The notes beneath the pieces were generated by a model. The model saw nothing but the letters and a program-made list of their open reading frames with translations, did not search any database and was not told the origin of the DNA. A stretch of DNA of 64,000 bases from Chryseobacterium luquanense (GTDB lineage: Bacteria; Bacteroidota; Bacteroidia; Flavobacteriales; Weeksellaceae). This document shows, piece by piece, positions 41,895-50,411 of this stretch. The stretch is from contig NZ_JAOVZV010000015.1 in NCBI RefSeq assembly GCF_026460945.1, forward strand, positions 124,001 through 188,000. Reading direction: 5' to 3'. A program made the position numbers and the translations under genes. Numbering within the stretch: the first letter of the stretch is position 1; the number at the start of each line of letters is the position of its first letter.

Positions 41895-44126
41895 ATGAAG
41901 ACTATTTGTACTAAATTTCTTTACTTTTTCGCTTTTTTAATTAGTATTTTTCATTTTTCTCAAAGCATTAAAATTTCAGGAAAAGTAAGTTATAAAAACA
42001 AAGGAATATCCGAAGTCAATGTCACTTTGAAAGATACTTATGATGGTGCAACGACTGATAAAGAGGGTAATTTCTCATTTGAAACTTCTGAAAAAGGAAA
42101 TCATATTCTTACCTATTCACATTCAAAGTATATTGAAGTTGAAAAAAATATCAATATTTCAAATCAGGATTTAAGTATTGATATTCAGTTAAAAGAACAA
42201 GTGAACGAAATTGATGCAGTCGTGATCACGGCGGGTTCGATTGAAGCGAGCGACAAAAACAGATCAGCAATTATTAGTCCTTTAGATGTTTATACAACAG
42301 CCGGTGCAGATGCGCAGATTTCTTCGTATGTGACGTATCTTCCGGGAGTTCAGAAAGTAGGAGAGACAGAAGGACTTTTTATCCGTGGAGGAACTGGCTC
42401 TGAAGCTAAAATTTTTATGGATGGAAGTTTAATTAACAACTATTTCTCCAATTCTGTTCCCGGAATTGCTGGTCGTGACCGTTTCAATACCTCTCTTTTT
42501 AAAGGGAATGTATTTTCCAGTGGTGGATATTCTGCGCTTTACGGACAGGCACTTTCCGGAGCTTTAATGCTTGAAAGTGTAGATTTTCCGGACCAAAGTT
42601 CTTATGATTTCGGAATTTCGCCTATATTTTTAAATGCAAGTTTACAGAAAGTCAATGATGAAAAAACATTCTCTTACGGAATAAGTGCAGGATATTCCAA
42701 TTTAAAACTAATGCAGGAAGTTCTGAATTTTAATACAGATTTCAACGAAGCTCCAAGTGGTTTCAATGGAGATTTGAATTTTAGATTTAAAACAAAATCA
42801 GGCGGAATGTTTAAATATTATGGAATGTTTAATAATGATGTTATGGGCGTGAAAACAGCAAGTCTGGAACCTGATTCTCAATATTTTTTAGTTGATTTAA
42901 AAGGTAAAAACACATTTCACAATCTTTCTTTTAAGCAAAAATTTGGCAAATATCTATTGAATGTTGGTGCATCTTATTCTTTTAACCGGTCAGATTTAAA
43001 TTTTTCAAGTGAAACAAATGATATTCAGTCTTCGCCAACAAGATTATTAACTGATGGAAATTATTTGAATTTTAAAACGATTTTAGAAAGAAAAATTAAC
43101 AGAAGAGTTACCGCAAGAGGAGGTTTTGAGTTAAATCAGGCTCGCGAAGAACTTTCTATTGAAGAAGTCCGTAAAGATTATAAAGATTTAATCTCCTCTG
43201 CTTTTCTAGAAACAGACATTGCTTTTAGCAACAGATTTTCAGCAAAAGCCGGAGCGAGAGCAGAATATTCATCTTATCTAAAAGAAAGCAATTTTGCGCC
43301 CCGTTTTGCACTCGCTTACCGTTTAGATAAAGACTGGACAACATCATTTGCCTACGGAATTTTTTACCAAAATCCTGAAAGCAGATACATTAATTCAGGC
43401 GCAAAACTCTATTTTCAGCAGTCGCAGCATTATATTTTTCAGGTTCAGAGAACTGTAGAAGGAAGAAATTTGAGATTGGAAGCATTTTACAAAAAATATA
43501 ACAATTTAATTAAAGTTCAGAATATTGCGAATATTCCCGGGCAATATCAACCGGTACAGGCTGCAGTCAATAATCAGGGAGACGGTTTTGCAAAAGGAGT
43601 TGAACTGTTTTGGAGAGACAAAACAACGATTAAAAATATTGATTATTGGATAAGTTATTCTTATCTCGATTCTGAAAGAAATTTTTTGAATTATCCAACG
43701 ACTTTAAAACCTGGATTTGCTTCTGAACATACGGTTTCTGTTGTAGCGAAAAGATTTTTCCCAAAGCTGAAATTCCAGACCAATCTTTCATTTAATTATG
43801 CGAAAGGAAGACCTTATTACGATATTGTTACCGAAAACGGAACCAATATGATCCGAAATGAAGGAAGTCTGAAAGATTATAGTTCAATCAATCTTAGTTT
43901 CAATTATCTTCCGAGTATCGGTAAAAAAGATGCTAAAGCATTTACGGTTTTTGTTTTAAGTGTTTCAAATGTTTTAGGCAGAAAAAATATGTACGGATAT
44001 AACTTTTCAAATGACGGAAATTTCAGATCAGCAATTGTTCCGCCTGTTAATACATTTGTTTTTGTAGGGGCTTTCATCAGTTTCGGAGTTGATAAAACAC
44101 AGGATGCAATCAATAATAATCTTTAA
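41895..44126 (+). CDS. TonB-dependent outer-membrane receptor
   Basis: A 743-residue receptor. Signal peptide (about 1-23), a carboxypeptidase-regulatory-like domain (about 25-110, KISGKVSYKNKGISEVNVTLKD), then plug (about 115-220, NRSAIISPLDVYTTAGADAQ, RGGTGSEAKIFMDGSLINN) and a C-terminal barrel rich in paired aromatic strands, ending ...VFVGAFISFGVDKT. The ligand is unknown. It heads a plus-strand set with a periplasmic protein, a sensor kinase and a 2TM protein, and carries LytTR site A upstream, so it is probably part of that circuit. Confidence 0.9.
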   Translation: MKTICTKFLYFFAFLISIFHFSQSIKISGKVSYKNKGISEVNVTLKDTYDGATTDKEGNFSFETSEKGNHILTYSHSKYIEVEKNINISNQDLSIDIQLKEQVNEIDAVVITAGSIEASDKNRSAIISPLDVYTTAGADAQISSYVTYLPGVQKVGETEGLFIRGGTGSEAKIFMDGSLINNYFSNSVPGIAGRDRFNTSLFKGNVFSSGGYSALYGQALSGALMLESVDFPDQSSYDFGISPIFLNASLQKVNDEKTFSYGISAGYSNLKLMQEVLNFNTDFNEAPSGFNGDLNFRFKTKSGGMFKYYGMFNNDVMGVKTASLEPDSQYFLVDLKGKNTFHNLSFKQKFGKYLLNVGASYSFNRSDLNFSSETNDIQSSPTRLLTDGNYLNFKTILERKINRRVTARGGFELNQAREELSIEEVRKDYKDLISSAFLETDIAFSNRFSAKAGARAEYSSYLKESNFAPRFALAYRLDKDWTTSFAYGIFYQNPESRYINSGAKLYFQQSQHYIFQVQRTVEGRNLRLEAFYKKYNNLIKVQNIANIPGQYQPVQAAVNNQGDGFAKGVELFWRDKTTIKNIDYWISYSYLDSERNFLNYPTTLKPGFASEHTVSVVAKRFFPKLKFQTNLSFNYAKGRPYYDIVTENGTNMIRNEGSLKDYSSINLSFNYLPSIGKKDAKAFTVFVLSVSNVLGRKNMYGYNFSNDGNFRSAIVPPVNTFVFVGAFISFGVDKTQDAINNNL

Positions 44127-44133
44127 AATCACC

Positions 44134-44260
44134 TTTTTTTACCGCAAAAGAATCAAAAGAAATGACTGAAATAAAATTCAAAAGTTTACAAAATATAAAA
44201 TCGCTTTTGAATAACTACAAACAGGAATGAAAATCTTTTGTCTTTTTTGCGGTAAAAAGA
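44134..44260. repeat. ACCGCAAAAG-type intergenic repeat, copy 2
   Basis: TTTACCGCAAAAGAATCAAA (44138-44157) and TTTTGTCTTTTTTGCGGTAA (44236-44255) form a long imperfect inverted repeat, about 27 bases with four mismatches. The central AAGTTTACAAAA lies at about 44182-44193. This gap separates the receptor gene from the next plus-strand gene. Confidence 0.75.
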
Positions 44261-44299
44261 ATTAATAATAAAATATCAAACAATTAAAATTTAGAAATC

Positions 44300-44950
44300 A
44301 TGAAAAAATTAATCTTAAGTTTTGCTTTAAGTATGTTGAGTTTAACTGCTTTTGCACAGGGTCAATATGAAAAAATAATGACAGAAAAGATCGCCAAAAT
44401 AGAAACCTGTAAGACAGCAGAAGATTTCAATGCTTTGTCTAATGATTTTCAGAGAATTGCCGATAAAGAAAAAGGGAAGTGGCAACCAAATTATTATGCT
44501 GCATTTTCGCAGATTCAAAAAGGAAGGGTTATGATGCGTGAAAATAAAATGAGTGAACTTGATGCAGTTGCAGACCACGCTCAGGAATTTGTAGATTTAG
44601 CAGAAGCAGCAGACAAAAACAATTCTGAAATTTATCTTCTCCAAAAAATGATTTATTCACTAAAAATGATGGTCAATCCGATGGAAAGATACATTACTTT
44701 TGGAACGAAAGCTGATGAATTTCTTAAAAAAGCAGAACAACTGAATCCTCAAAATCCAAGAGTAACTTTGATTAAAGCGGAAGATATTTACTTTACACCT
44801 GAACAATTTGGCGGAAGTAAAAAGAATGGAATGGAATTATTTAAAGCAGCTTTGGAGAAATTCAATTCATACAAACCAAAAACGGCTTTAGACCCAAATT
44901 GGGGGAAATCTGAAGCAGAATATTTTATCAGTCTATCTGCAGAGAAATAA
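44300..44950 (+). CDS. Periplasmic helical-repeat hypothetical protein
   Basis: A 216-residue secreted protein (signal MKKLILSFALSMLSLTAFAQ) with TPR-like helical repeats: QYEKIMTEKIAKIETCKTAED, NALSNDFQRIADKEKGKWQPNYYAAFSQIQKGR, a middle MVNPMERYITFGTKADEFLKKAEQLNPQNPRVTLIKAEDIYFTPEQFGGSKKNG-type block and a final GMELFKAALEKFNSYKPKT. The pattern resembles small TPR proteins found beside TonB receptors. No specific role is known. It precedes the sensor kinase by 62 bp. Confidence 0.7.
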   Translation: MKKLILSFALSMLSLTAFAQGQYEKIMTEKIAKIETCKTAEDFNALSNDFQRIADKEKGKWQPNYYAAFSQIQKGRVMMRENKMSELDAVADHAQEFVDLAEAADKNNSEIYLLQKMIYSLKMMVNPMERYITFGTKADEFLKKAEQLNPQNPRVTLIKAEDIYFTPEQFGGSKKNGMELFKAALEKFNSYKPKTALDPNWGKSEAEYFISLSAEK

Positions 44951-45012
44951 ATATTTAATTTTGTCAGCAATAATTTTTCAATTAATGCTTTTTTAAGCTT
45001 GAAAACCAATTT

Positions 45013-46344
45013 ATGAAACGTAAAAATTTTATAACATTAGCATGGGTATCGCTTGGTACATCAATGTTCTTCTTTTTTGTCTTTACTGACGAGAAAAATA
45101 TAGAGAATTTTCTATACACGATTATTATTTCATTCATGTATTCATTTGTTTTGGGTGGTGGAAATGGCTTAATAAACGACTTTCTCAACAAAAAGTTTCC
45201 GTGGTCTGAAGCGACAACCAAAAGAGGAATTATAAGTATTGTTGTGATATTGATTGCTAATATTATCATGGTTTATTTCTGTAATTATATGAATTTTGTG
45301 GTTTTTCAAAAAGGAGCAACCACAGCAGAATATTTTAAGGGAAAATATAATTTTATCAACTGGTTTACCATCAATATTGCGCTTCTGATTTCGGCTTTTC
45401 TTCATGCGAAAGGTTTTATGGATGAACTGAAAAAAACATCCAGAAAAGAAGTTGTAGAGCAGAAATTAATTGCAAAATCTGCCAATGCACAGTTTGAAAG
45501 TTTAAAAAACCAGCTCGATCCCCATTTTTTGTTTAATTCTTTAAATGTTCTGAGTTCGTTAATTGATGAAAATCCTGTTCAGGCGCAGAAGTTTACAGCT
45601 TCAATGTCAAAGATTTACCGATATGTTTTAGAACAAAAAGATAAAGAATTGGTTACTGTTGAAGATGAAATTGAATTTGCAAAAATCTACTGCGATTTGC
45701 TGAAAACAAGATTTGAAGACAGCGTGAATTTTCAGTTTGATGTTGATAAAGAAAATCTGCGAAAATTTGTAGTTCCGCTTTCTCTGCAATTGCTTTTGGA
45801 GAATTGTATTAAACATAACTTGGCAACTTCTTCAAAACCATTATCGATAAGAATTTTTACGGAAGGAGATGTTTTATGTATTGAAAATAATCTGCAAATT
45901 CGTGAACAGATCAAGGAAAGTGCAGGAATCGGTTTGGCAAATATTGTACAACGTTATTCTTTACTGACAGACAGGAATGTTTATATAGAAAAATCTGAAG
46001 ATTATTTTAAAGTAAAACTTCCGATTCTTATTGATAAACCGAATGTTATCAGTGTAAATAGTGATGATGAAGATAAAGCGTACTTAAGAGCCCGAAAGAG
46101 AGTAAAAGAGATGAAAGGATTTTACGGAAATCTTGCTTCATACTGTATTATTATTCCTTTTTTAATATTTATAAATCTTTATACTCAAAATAAGTATCAT
46201 TGGTTTTGGTGGCCGCTTTTAGGTTGGGGAATTGGGGTTGCTTCTCACGCTTTCCAGGTTTTTGGAATCGGTGAATCGTGGCAAGAAAAAAAGATTCAGG
46301 AAATTATGAATAAACAAAAAAACAGACATCATGGAAAAATTTGA
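45013..46344 (+). CDS. LytS-type sensor histidine kinase with C-terminal 2TM domain
   Basis: A 443-residue membrane kinase. Four N-terminal helices (about 7-23, 34-50, 70-93, 113-131) precede a His_kinase domain: phospho-His in NQLDPHFLFNSLNVL (about 170-184) and an ATPase part with LLLENCIKHNL and ESAGIGLANIVQRY. The C-terminus (about 355-440) is a 2TM domain: AYLRARKRVKEMKGFYGNL, two helices, then SWQEKKIQEIM. It should pair with the LytTR regulator at 49341. It overlaps the following 2TM gene by 14 bp. Confidence 0.93.
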   Translation: MKRKNFITLAWVSLGTSMFFFFVFTDEKNIENFLYTIIISFMYSFVLGGGNGLINDFLNKKFPWSEATTKRGIISIVVILIANIIMVYFCNYMNFVVFQKGATTAEYFKGKYNFINWFTINIALLISAFLHAKGFMDELKKTSRKEVVEQKLIAKSANAQFESLKNQLDPHFLFNSLNVLSSLIDENPVQAQKFTASMSKIYRYVLEQKDKELVTVEDEIEFAKIYCDLLKTRFEDSVNFQFDVDKENLRKFVVPLSLQLLLENCIKHNLATSSKPLSIRIFTEGDVLCIENNLQIREQIKESAGIGLANIVQRYSLLTDRNVYIEKSEDYFKVKLPILIDKPNVISVNSDDEDKAYLRARKRVKEMKGFYGNLASYCIIIPFLIFINLYTQNKYHWFWWPLLGWGIGVASHAFQVFGIGESWQEKKIQEIMNKQKNRHHGKI

Positions 46345-46630
46345 CGAAAATGATATCAATTATCAACATGCTAAAAAGCAAGTAGAAAGATTAAGAGGTT
46401 TCTATGGGCATTTATTTTCATATGTTGCTGTGAATCTTTTGTTTGCCTATTTCAATTATATCAATCTGAAGCCAAATGAGAGCTATTTTCAATTTAAAAA
46501 TTTCATTACAGCAATTTTTTGGGGAATAGGAATTTTAGCACATGCGTTGTTTGTTTTTCTGCCTAGATTTGACTTTGCAAAAAAATGGGAAGAGAAGAAG
46601 ATTAAAGAAATAATGGATAAAAATAAATAG
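46331..46630 (+). CDS. 2TM-domain small membrane protein
   Basis: A 99-residue protein homologous to the kinase C-terminus: YQHAKKQVERLRGFYGHLFSY, then two helices (about 30-48, 60-80) and KKWEEKKIKEIM. It overlaps the kinase gene by 14 bp, so it is translationally linked, and ends at a terminator. The family is unstudied; close linkage to LytTR kinases suggests a sensing or scaffolding role. Confidence 0.85.
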   Translation: MEKFDENDINYQHAKKQVERLRGFYGHLFSYVAVNLLFAYFNYINLKPNESYFQFKNFITAIFWGIGILAHALFVFLPRFDFAKKWEEKKIKEIMDKNK

Positions 46631-46666
46631 AAAGTCAGCATTGAAAAATGCTGACTTTCTATTTAT
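46625..46666. terminator. Bidirectional terminator between the 2TM gene and the T9SS cargo
   Basis: Long stem AAATAGAAAGTCAGCATT / AATGCTGACTTTCTATTT around GAAA. T runs follow on both sides; it ends 5 bp before the cargo stop. Confidence 0.93.
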
Positions 46667-46670
46667 TAAA

Positions 46671-48479
46671 TTACTTTTTTACAGTCATTTTAAATACTTT
46701 GAGTTTTTCTCCTTTTTCGTTATTTACTTGTACTAAATAATTTTCTGGGGTTAAAAGACTTTGTAAATCAAATTGTTGTTCTTTTTTACGCTCTACATTC
46801 TTTTTAATAATAAGCTTTCCAGACATATCATAAATTGCGATGGAACATGATTCATTTTGTAAAATACTTCCGGAAATACTAAATTTTCCGTTGTTCGGAT
46901 TGTTGTATAAAGTCAAATCTTTTTTAGCGTTCGATTCTTCAAGAGATAGCTCGGTTTTTTTATTTAATCTTGCAATATAACCTGTATTTTCTGTTGTTGT
47001 ACTTGGGATTCTATATGGCATAAAAGCCCCTTCTGTTGCGTAGCCAATGTTGGAATTGGTATTTCCGAAAAGAAACAAAGAATTATTGTCATATTTAACA
47101 TTGATCGATTTCAGATATGGAGTATTTGTTGAGCTTCCACCATAATAAGAACTCCATTCCAGATTTCCTGAAGAATTAAATTTAGCAAAGAAATTATTGG
47201 TCATATTGCTGGATGAACTTTGAGGTGAACTTTGATAAGATCCCGGAGTAGCAATATTATCTGTTGATCCCATTGTAATTCCTGAAATGAATATATCATT
47301 TCCGTTTACATCAATTACTTTATCGAAAGTATTCATATCATCACCATTTCCTCCAAAATAAGTACTCCAAACTTTATTTCCATTATGGGAAAATTTAGAA
47401 ATAAATAAATCTGAACCACCTGTTACTTGTGTTTTGTAAGCGTTCGGTGTTGCAAAAAAATGTGAGTTATTCCAGTTATAATCGGTACCTGTAATATATA
47501 ATCCAGTTTCATTTACAGACAAATCATATAAAAAGCAAAGAGATGTTCCCATTGAAGGCCCATAATAAGTTCCCCATATTCTTTGCCCGTTCTGAGCATT
47601 CATTTTTGTGATAGAATAGTCTGAAGTGTTTGTTTGAAATGCTCCTGCAGTAGCTATTGTATTGAGTGACGGATTGGTATTGGTTGTTGTTATCATATAC
47701 AGTGCACCATCATAATATTTCATAGCAAATATTACGGTCGGTAAATAGGTTGACCAGATGAGCTCTCCATTTGAGTTTAATTTAGTTAAATAATTATTAG
47801 GCTGAATATTTCCCTGAGAATAAACTACATCAAAATCTTCCTGAAAAACACCCGGCGTACTTATATTTTGATGAATGGTTGATCCTGTAATGTAAATATT
47901 TCCGGCAGAGTCTGCTATCACATTAGCATATAAACTTTCATCAGGTAAATATGTAGCCCAGATTATTGATCCGGTTGGCGATTTTTTCACAAGCATATGT
48001 TTCAACGATGTTTGTGGATTTGTTTGTAACCATGTTCCTGTTGTCGGGTTCATAGTTGATGTGAAAGTTCCTAAATATCTGGAAATTTTGTTGTCTTGAT
48101 CATCAATTGCCATTAATAATTCGAAGTCTTGATTATTTGTGTTAACATTAAAAGCATGATAACCAAAATAATCAACCGTTCCTGTAGGCGTAATACGAGT
48201 AGAATAACCATTATTTATGGTATAATTTCCACCTCCGACAATTACAAATTGATCATAGTAAGAAGCTGTATATAGACTATTAGGGAAAACGTGTGCTTTT
48301 AAATGCATATTTTTTTGAGAATCGAGAATAATTCCCTGAGGAACATAATGTCCTGTAACATCAGTACCTGCAGGTCCAAAATACGTTCCCCAACTTCTTT
48401 CGTATTCCTGTGCTGAAACTGAATTTAATGAGATTGTAAATAATAAAGCACTGGTTAGTTTTAGTAAAGCTTGTTTCAT
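46671..48479 (-). CDS. Secreted SBBP-type beta-propeller protein with T9SS type A sorting domain
   Basis: A 602-residue secreted protein with signal peptide (about 1-23, ...NSVSAQ). The body holds spaced W-x-T-Y-x-G repeats (SWGTYFGPAG, WATYLPDE, WSTYLPTV, WGTYYGPSM, WSTYFGGNGDD, WSSYYGGSS), the SBBP beta-propeller type. The C-terminal about 85 residues (LTLYNNPNNGKFSISG to KVFKMTVKK) form a type A sorting domain for T9SS. It is a paralogue of the gene at 52333. It sits between the kinase and regulator halves of the LytTR locus, and divergent site B lies upstream. Confidence 0.9.
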   Translation of the reverse strand: MKQALLKLTSALLFTISLNSVSAQEYERSWGTYFGPAGTDVTGHYVPQGIILDSQKNMHLKAHVFPNSLYTASYYDQFVIVGGGNYTINNGYSTRITPTGTVDYFGYHAFNVNTNNQDFELLMAIDDQDNKISRYLGTFTSTMNPTTGTWLQTNPQTSLKHMLVKKSPTGSIIWATYLPDESLYANVIADSAGNIYITGSTIHQNISTPGVFQEDFDVVYSQGNIQPNNYLTKLNSNGELIWSTYLPTVIFAMKYYDGALYMITTTNTNPSLNTIATAGAFQTNTSDYSITKMNAQNGQRIWGTYYGPSMGTSLCFLYDLSVNETGLYITGTDYNWNNSHFFATPNAYKTQVTGGSDLFISKFSHNGNKVWSTYFGGNGDDMNTFDKVIDVNGNDIFISGITMGSTDNIATPGSYQSSPQSSSSNMTNNFFAKFNSSGNLEWSSYYGGSSTNTPYLKSINVKYDNNSLFLFGNTNSNIGYATEGAFMPYRIPSTTTENTGYIARLNKKTELSLEESNAKKDLTLYNNPNNGKFSISGSILQNESCSIAIYDMSGKLIIKKNVERKKEQQFDLQSLLTPENYLVQVNNEKGEKLKVFKMTVKK

Positions 48480-48577
48480 AAGTATTTTGGTTTGATGTTG
48501 ATGTAAAGATATAAAATTCTTTTAAAGGTGATTTAATGTTTTTTAATTTATTATATATCTGTTCAGATTTCATTTTT

Positions 48578-48610
48578 ACAGTTCAGTAATTAAATTCTAC
48601 AGCTCGGTCA
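48578..48610 (+). promoter_or_regulatory. LytTR-type operator site B, upstream of the 2TM-LytTR operon
   Basis: ACAGTTCAG (48578-48586) and ACAGCTCGG (48599-48607) are direct repeats with 21-bp phasing; one base departs from consensus. The first half-site is identical to that of site A. It faces a consensus promoter at 48622-48649; the divergent cargo gene begins 99 bp to the left. Confidence 0.7.
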
Positions 48611-48621
48611 TATTAAATTGA

Positions 48622-48649
48622 TTTGAGGCAGTAATCTGTTCTACATTTG
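48622..48649 (+). promoter_or_regulatory. Predicted promoter of the 2TM-LytTR operon
   Basis: TTTG (48622-48625) and TACATTTG (48642-48649), 16 bp apart, as in the pgk promoter. Site B ends about 34 bp before the -7. The first gene starts at 48693. Confidence 0.65.
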
Positions 48650-48692
48650 TCTCAACAAAAGCAAACAAATACTAATTTTAAAACAATACATC

Positions 48693-48989
48693 ATGGAAAA
48701 TTTATCAGTTAATCAGGAAAATTTAGCATATCGCAAAGCTGCAAAAAGAGTAAAAGATTTGAAAGGTTTTTATGGAAATCTTACTTCATACTGTCTGGTA
48801 ATTCCTTTTTTGTTGGTCATTAATCTTTTGACGTCGCCGAATGAACTGTGGTTTTACTGGCCAATGTTAGGTTGGGGAATCGGAATTGCTGCTCATGCAG
48901 TAAATGTTTTCGGAATCGGAAAAGATTGGGAAGAAAAGAAAATTCAGCAGTTGATGGATGAAGAAAGAAGAAACAAAAAATCACTTTAA
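48693..48989 (+). CDS. 2TM-domain small membrane protein
   Basis: A 98-residue protein: YRKAAKRVKDLKGFYGNLTSY, two helices (about 33-50, 57-73), FGIGKDWEEKKIQQLMDEER. It is nearly identical in pattern to the kinase C-terminal 2TM domain at 46081-46320. It heads the operon controlled by site B and is followed by a second 2TM gene after 26 bp. Confidence 0.85.
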   Translation: MENLSVNQENLAYRKAAKRVKDLKGFYGNLTSYCLVIPFLLVINLLTSPNELWFYWPMLGWGIGIAAHAVNVFGIGKDWEEKKIQQLMDEERRNKKSL

Positions 48990-49015
48990 CTAATAATCAA
49001 TAAAAAATTAATACC

Positions 49016-49288
49016 ATGAACTATAACAACGCCAAAAACAGAGTAAAAGATTTAAAATCATTCTACAAAAACTGTATGTGGTTCGGAATCGTTGCCGGAA
49101 TCATATTGCTGAGAAATTTTATAAAATATAGAGAAACGGATCATGTTTTTCACGGGTCAATAATCTTGACAGTTTGGGGAATCATTTTAGCAGTAAAAGC
49201 GGTAAAACTTTTTATTTTTGATGCTGAATGGGAAAATAAAATTATTCAGGAAGAACTTCAAAAAACCAAAAAGCCGATTAATTTTTAA
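49016..49288 (+). CDS. Divergent 2TM-domain small membrane protein
   Basis: A 90-residue protein with YNNAKNRVKDLKSFYKNCMWF, two helices (about 21-36, 51-68) and DAEWENKIIQEELQKTK. It keeps the Y-x-x-A-K-x-R-V-K-D-L-K-x-F-Y start but lacks the W-G-I-G-I-x-x-H core of its neighbours. It is between the other 2TM gene and the LytTR regulator. Confidence 0.8.
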   Translation: MNYNNAKNRVKDLKSFYKNCMWFGIVAGIILLRNFIKYRETDHVFHGSIILTVWGIILAVKAVKLFIFDAEWENKIIQEELQKTKKPINF

Positions 49289-49340
49289 AAACGAAAAGAT
49301 TTAATTAATTTTATCTGAATTAAAGCTAAAATCAAACTCA

Positions 49341-50084
49341 ATGATCAGAACTGTCATTATCGAAGACGAAAAACCTGCAGCAAGAAAATTAGAAAGAATG
49401 TTGAGTCTTTTTCCTGATTTGCAATTGGTTGCAAACCTGGAATCGGTAGAAGATGCCGTGAACTGGTTTTCTGAAAATGAGCATCCTCAATTGATTTTTT
49501 CAGACATCGTTTTGGGAGACGGTTTATCATTTGATATTTTTGAGAAAATTTCTACAAAAGCATTTATTATTTACACGACCGCTTTTGATCAATATACTTT
49601 AAAAGCTTTCAAACTCAACAGCATCGATTACCTTCTGAAACCAATTATGGAGGAAGATCTTGCGGGAGCAATTGAGAAATTTAAATCATTTATTCCTTCA
49701 GATCAGTCTGTGAATTCGGATGATATCAAGCAACTTATTAAGAAAGAAAAATCTATTCTTTCGAGAATTCTGGTGAAAATTGGGTACAATTTAAAAATTG
49801 TTCAGACACAAGAAATCAGCTGTTTTTACAGTGAAAACAAAATTGTTTATCTTCAGACTCAGGATAGGGTTTACCCTTCAGATTTTACTTTAGATGAGCT
49901 TACTGAAGTTCTTGATGATAAGAAGTTTTTCCGTGTCAACAGACAGTTTATTATCAATTCAGATTTTATCAAAAATATCCATACTTCACCTAATTATAAA
50001 GTGGAACTAAATTTTCAGCCAAGCGAAGAAATTACAGTTAGTCGGGAACGAGTAAAAGATTTTAAAGATTGGTTAGTAAACTAA
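49341..50084 (+). CDS. LytTR-family response regulator
   Basis: A 247-residue regulator. The receiver domain (about 1-115) has the acidic pair at 8-9, the phosphoacceptor Asp55 in IFSDIVLGDGL and a Lys in LLKPIMEEDL. The C-terminal LytTR domain (about 145-245) binds DNA and ends in VNRQFIINSDFIKNI and TVSRERVKDFKDWL. It is the likely partner of the kinase at 45013. Two candidate binding sites lie at 41807 and 48578, the second in front of its own operon, which suggests self-activation. Confidence 0.95.
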   Translation: MIRTVIIEDEKPAARKLERMLSLFPDLQLVANLESVEDAVNWFSENEHPQLIFSDIVLGDGLSFDIFEKISTKAFIIYTTAFDQYTLKAFKLNSIDYLLKPIMEEDLAGAIEKFKSFIPSDQSVNSDDIKQLIKKEKSILSRILVKIGYNLKIVQTQEISCFYSENKIVYLQTQDRVYPSDFTLDELTEVLDDKKFFRVNRQFIINSDFIKNIHTSPNYKVELNFQPSEEITVSRERVKDFKDWLVN

Positions 50085-50101
50085 ATTTGTATTAAAACAA
50101 A

Positions 50102-50130
50102 AAAAGAGGTCTGAATCTCTTCAAACCTCT
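50102..50130 (-). terminator. Terminator after the small membrane gene at 50143
   Basis: GAGGTCTGAA / TTCAAACCTC around TCTC (one mismatch). On the minus strand a run of seven Ts follows; plus-strand support is weak. Confidence 0.65.
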
Positions 50131-50142
50131 CTTATTGTAATT

Positions 50143-50340
50143 TTAAATTTTATTTTTCTCTTTCTGACCATATTTTTCAGCTGTAAAATAAGTTAAAACA
50201 ACCAAAATGATACTCAAGGTCAATCTCGAATTTTCAGGGTGTACAATTTCCTGATAAAGATTATAGCCTAAAACGGCACATGTAATCGCAATTAAAAACT
50301 GATAAAGAGAAGTGTACTGATGGGTAAGAATAGTTTTCAT
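50143..50340 (-). CDS. Small two-helix membrane protein
   Basis: Unrecognised 65-residue protein. Two hydrophobic helices (about 11-27 and 35-53) separated by a short polar turn (YQEIVHPENSRL), ending in a basic tail. The size and position before mnmA suggest a real gene, supported by the terminator just downstream. No function proposed. Confidence 0.55.
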   Translation of the reverse strand: MKTILTHQYTSLYQFLIAITCAVLGYNLYQEIVHPENSRLTLSIILVVLTYFTAEKYGQKEKNKI

Positions 50341-50411
50341 AATAGATATTTTTTATTGTTATTTACTAAGTAAGTATCACAATCTAAAATATGTTACAAA
50401 AAACTTTTACA

